A stretch of 59,540 nt of DNA, from assembly GCA_016294165.1 (NCBI GenBank), contig JAEDCM010000006.1, forward strand, positions 1 to 59,540, given 5' to 3'. The position numbers and the translations under genes are program-made. Within the stretch, counting starts at the first letter, position 1. Each line of letters begins with the position of its first letter. Below the pieces are notes generated by a model. That model was given only the letters and a program-made list of their open reading frames with translations. It searched no databases and had not been told where the DNA came from. The DNA is from Anaeroplasmataceae bacterium. Lineage in GTDB: Bacteria > Bacillota_I > Bacilli_A > Acholeplasmatales > JAEDCM01. This document shows positions 58,911 through 59,540 of this stretch, piece after piece.

Positions 58911-59267
58911 ATGGATGATTTTAAAGAATTTGTACGTGACCATCCCTTATTAAAATATGAAGTGCGTGATCAAAAGATGTCATGGCAAAACATTTATGAG
59001 GAATGGGATTTATTAGGTGGAAATGATCCTTCATGGGAAAAATATGCTGAAAAAAAGGAAGAGGTCTTAAAAAGTGTCAAGGGGCAGGAAACGTTAAGAA
59101 ATTTAATTGATTATGTTAAAAAGATTAATCCGGATAATGTAAGTAAAACACTTAATAATGTAGGAAAAATAACCAGTTTATTAACAGGGATAACTACTGG
59201 AGGAAAAACAGGTTCAAGGATAACTGGTGATCCGTTATTTGATAAGAAGTTTGATGATTGGTATTAA
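58911..59267 (+). CDS. ylbD: YlbD-like spore coat protein
   Basis: A 118-residue protein. The N-terminal half matches YlbD coat proteins: FKEFVRDHPLLKYEVRDQ followed by WQNIYEEWDLLGG. The C-terminal half is Gly/Thr-rich and less conserved. YlbD is a coat protein in Bacillus. The G-rich ribosome binding site (58888-58894) lies 17 bases before ATG 58911, too far; an ATT start a few codons upstream is possible. It precedes ylbE, the order found in Bacillus. Confidence 0.8.
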   Translation: MDDFKEFVRDHPLLKYEVRDQKMSWQNIYEEWDLLGGNDPSWEKYAEKKEEVLKSVKGQETLRNLIDYVKKINPDNVSKTLNNVGKITSLLTGITTGGKTGSRITGDPLFDKKFDDWY

Positions 59268-59487
59268 AAAGGAAATCATCGATTATTTATATGAGAATAA
59301 TGTGTTTCTAAATTATATTAGGTATAATCCACATTGGTATAAAATACTATATTATGAACCAGAGCGATTTGAAGAATTTTTAAACGAAGCTAAAGAAAAT
59401 TTAAAAATTACAATGAAGGATAAAATAGAGAGAATGCAAAATCAAATAGAATTTATAACTTCTTTAGTAGATTATATTAAAAAATAA
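59254..59487 (+). CDS. ylbE: YlbE-like protein
   Basis: A 77-residue protein with the YlbE pattern: an N-terminal YLYENNVFLNYIRYNPHWYK, where the PxWY motif is diagnostic, then YEPERFEEFLNEAKE and a helical end. Function is unknown; it is conserved next to ylbD in sporulating Bacilli. ATG 59254 overlaps the end of ylbD by 14 bases; the match to family length favours this start over upstream options. Confidence 0.75.
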   Translation: MIGIKKEIIDYLYENNVFLNYIRYNPHWYKILYYEPERFEEFLNEAKENLKITMKDKIERMQNQIEFITSLVDYIKK

Positions 59488-59540
59488 TGTTATAACCTGA
59501 GTTTTACAGTTGTTATGCTACAAAGTGAGATTATATATTG

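Noticed and set aside
1..59540. CRISPR arrays, rRNA genes, integrase or replication origin
   Set aside because: No regularly spaced direct repeats, rRNA sequence, integrase or DnaA-box cluster was seen on reading the window.

Overview
The window looks like a chromosomal segment of a strongly AT-rich, spore-forming Firmicute of class Bacilli, probably an uncultured anaerobic gut lineage. The evidence is an alpha/beta-type small acid-soluble spore protein, YlbD- and YlbE-like proteins, a YjcZ-like small protein, a ComK homologue, a SufCDSUB operon and pyruvate:ferredoxin oxidoreductase. UGA is read as stop: several full-length genes end on TGA and tryptophan is TGG. The lineage is inferred from gene content; no rRNA gene is present.

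Layout. 1-260 is a decayed edge holding the tail of an unknown gene and an HK97-type phage portal fragment. 390-4840 holds a lipoprotein, a preQ1 riboswitch with a queuosine-precursor transporter and an SDR, an aldo/keto reductase, and a membrane protein. 4900-12640 is a chaperone block: a membrane protein with ankyrin-like and J-like domains, a double zinc-ribbon protein with a GrpE-like C-terminus, a short Hsp70, and HtpG behind a CIRCE-like operator. 12750-14660 holds tRNA-Gln, a surface protein and tRNA-Leu. 15100-21070 holds ktrB-ktrA, glmS, an O-antigen-ligase-like protein and a metallo-hydrolase. 21090-22280 holds a candidate small RNA, a yhbY with an in-frame TGA, and a repeat membrane protein. 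22300-25020 holds trxA-trxB, a GH105 hydrolase and a cold-shock protein. 25070-33530 holds nifJ, a large lipoprotein and a PTS EIIC-EAL fusion. 33570-38270 is the suf operon. 38340-44860 holds a membrane protein, a U32 protein, and a cell-wall cluster (hydrolase, membrane MurF-like ligase, Ddl). 44900-49910 holds a PucR-type regulator, an MsmX-type ATPase, a ComK homologue, and a glycolytic operon pgk-XRE/cupin-HPr-like-tpiA. 49960-54900 holds rpsD with its leader, thiI, the spore protein and an rRNA methyltransferase. 54950-55540 is an insertion-sequence graveyard (IS3 and IS21 remnants). 55540-59490 holds def, small spore-type proteins, rsuA, a flippase, ylbD and ylbE.

How the parts may work together. 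The most unusual unit is the self-contained Hsp70 machine at 5032-10619. Its three genes supply the roles of J-protein, nucleotide exchange factor and Hsp70, but each departs from the canonical form, and the J-protein is membrane anchored. Further oddities are a thioredoxin reductase without NADPH motifs in a genome with PFOR, an HPr-like protein that lost the Arg-Pro after its histidine but keeps the regulatory serine and sits in a glycolytic operon, a ComK homologue with no obvious start codon, and a PTS permease fused to a c-di-GMP phosphodiesterase domain. Functions are read from motifs seen by eye; no database search was run.
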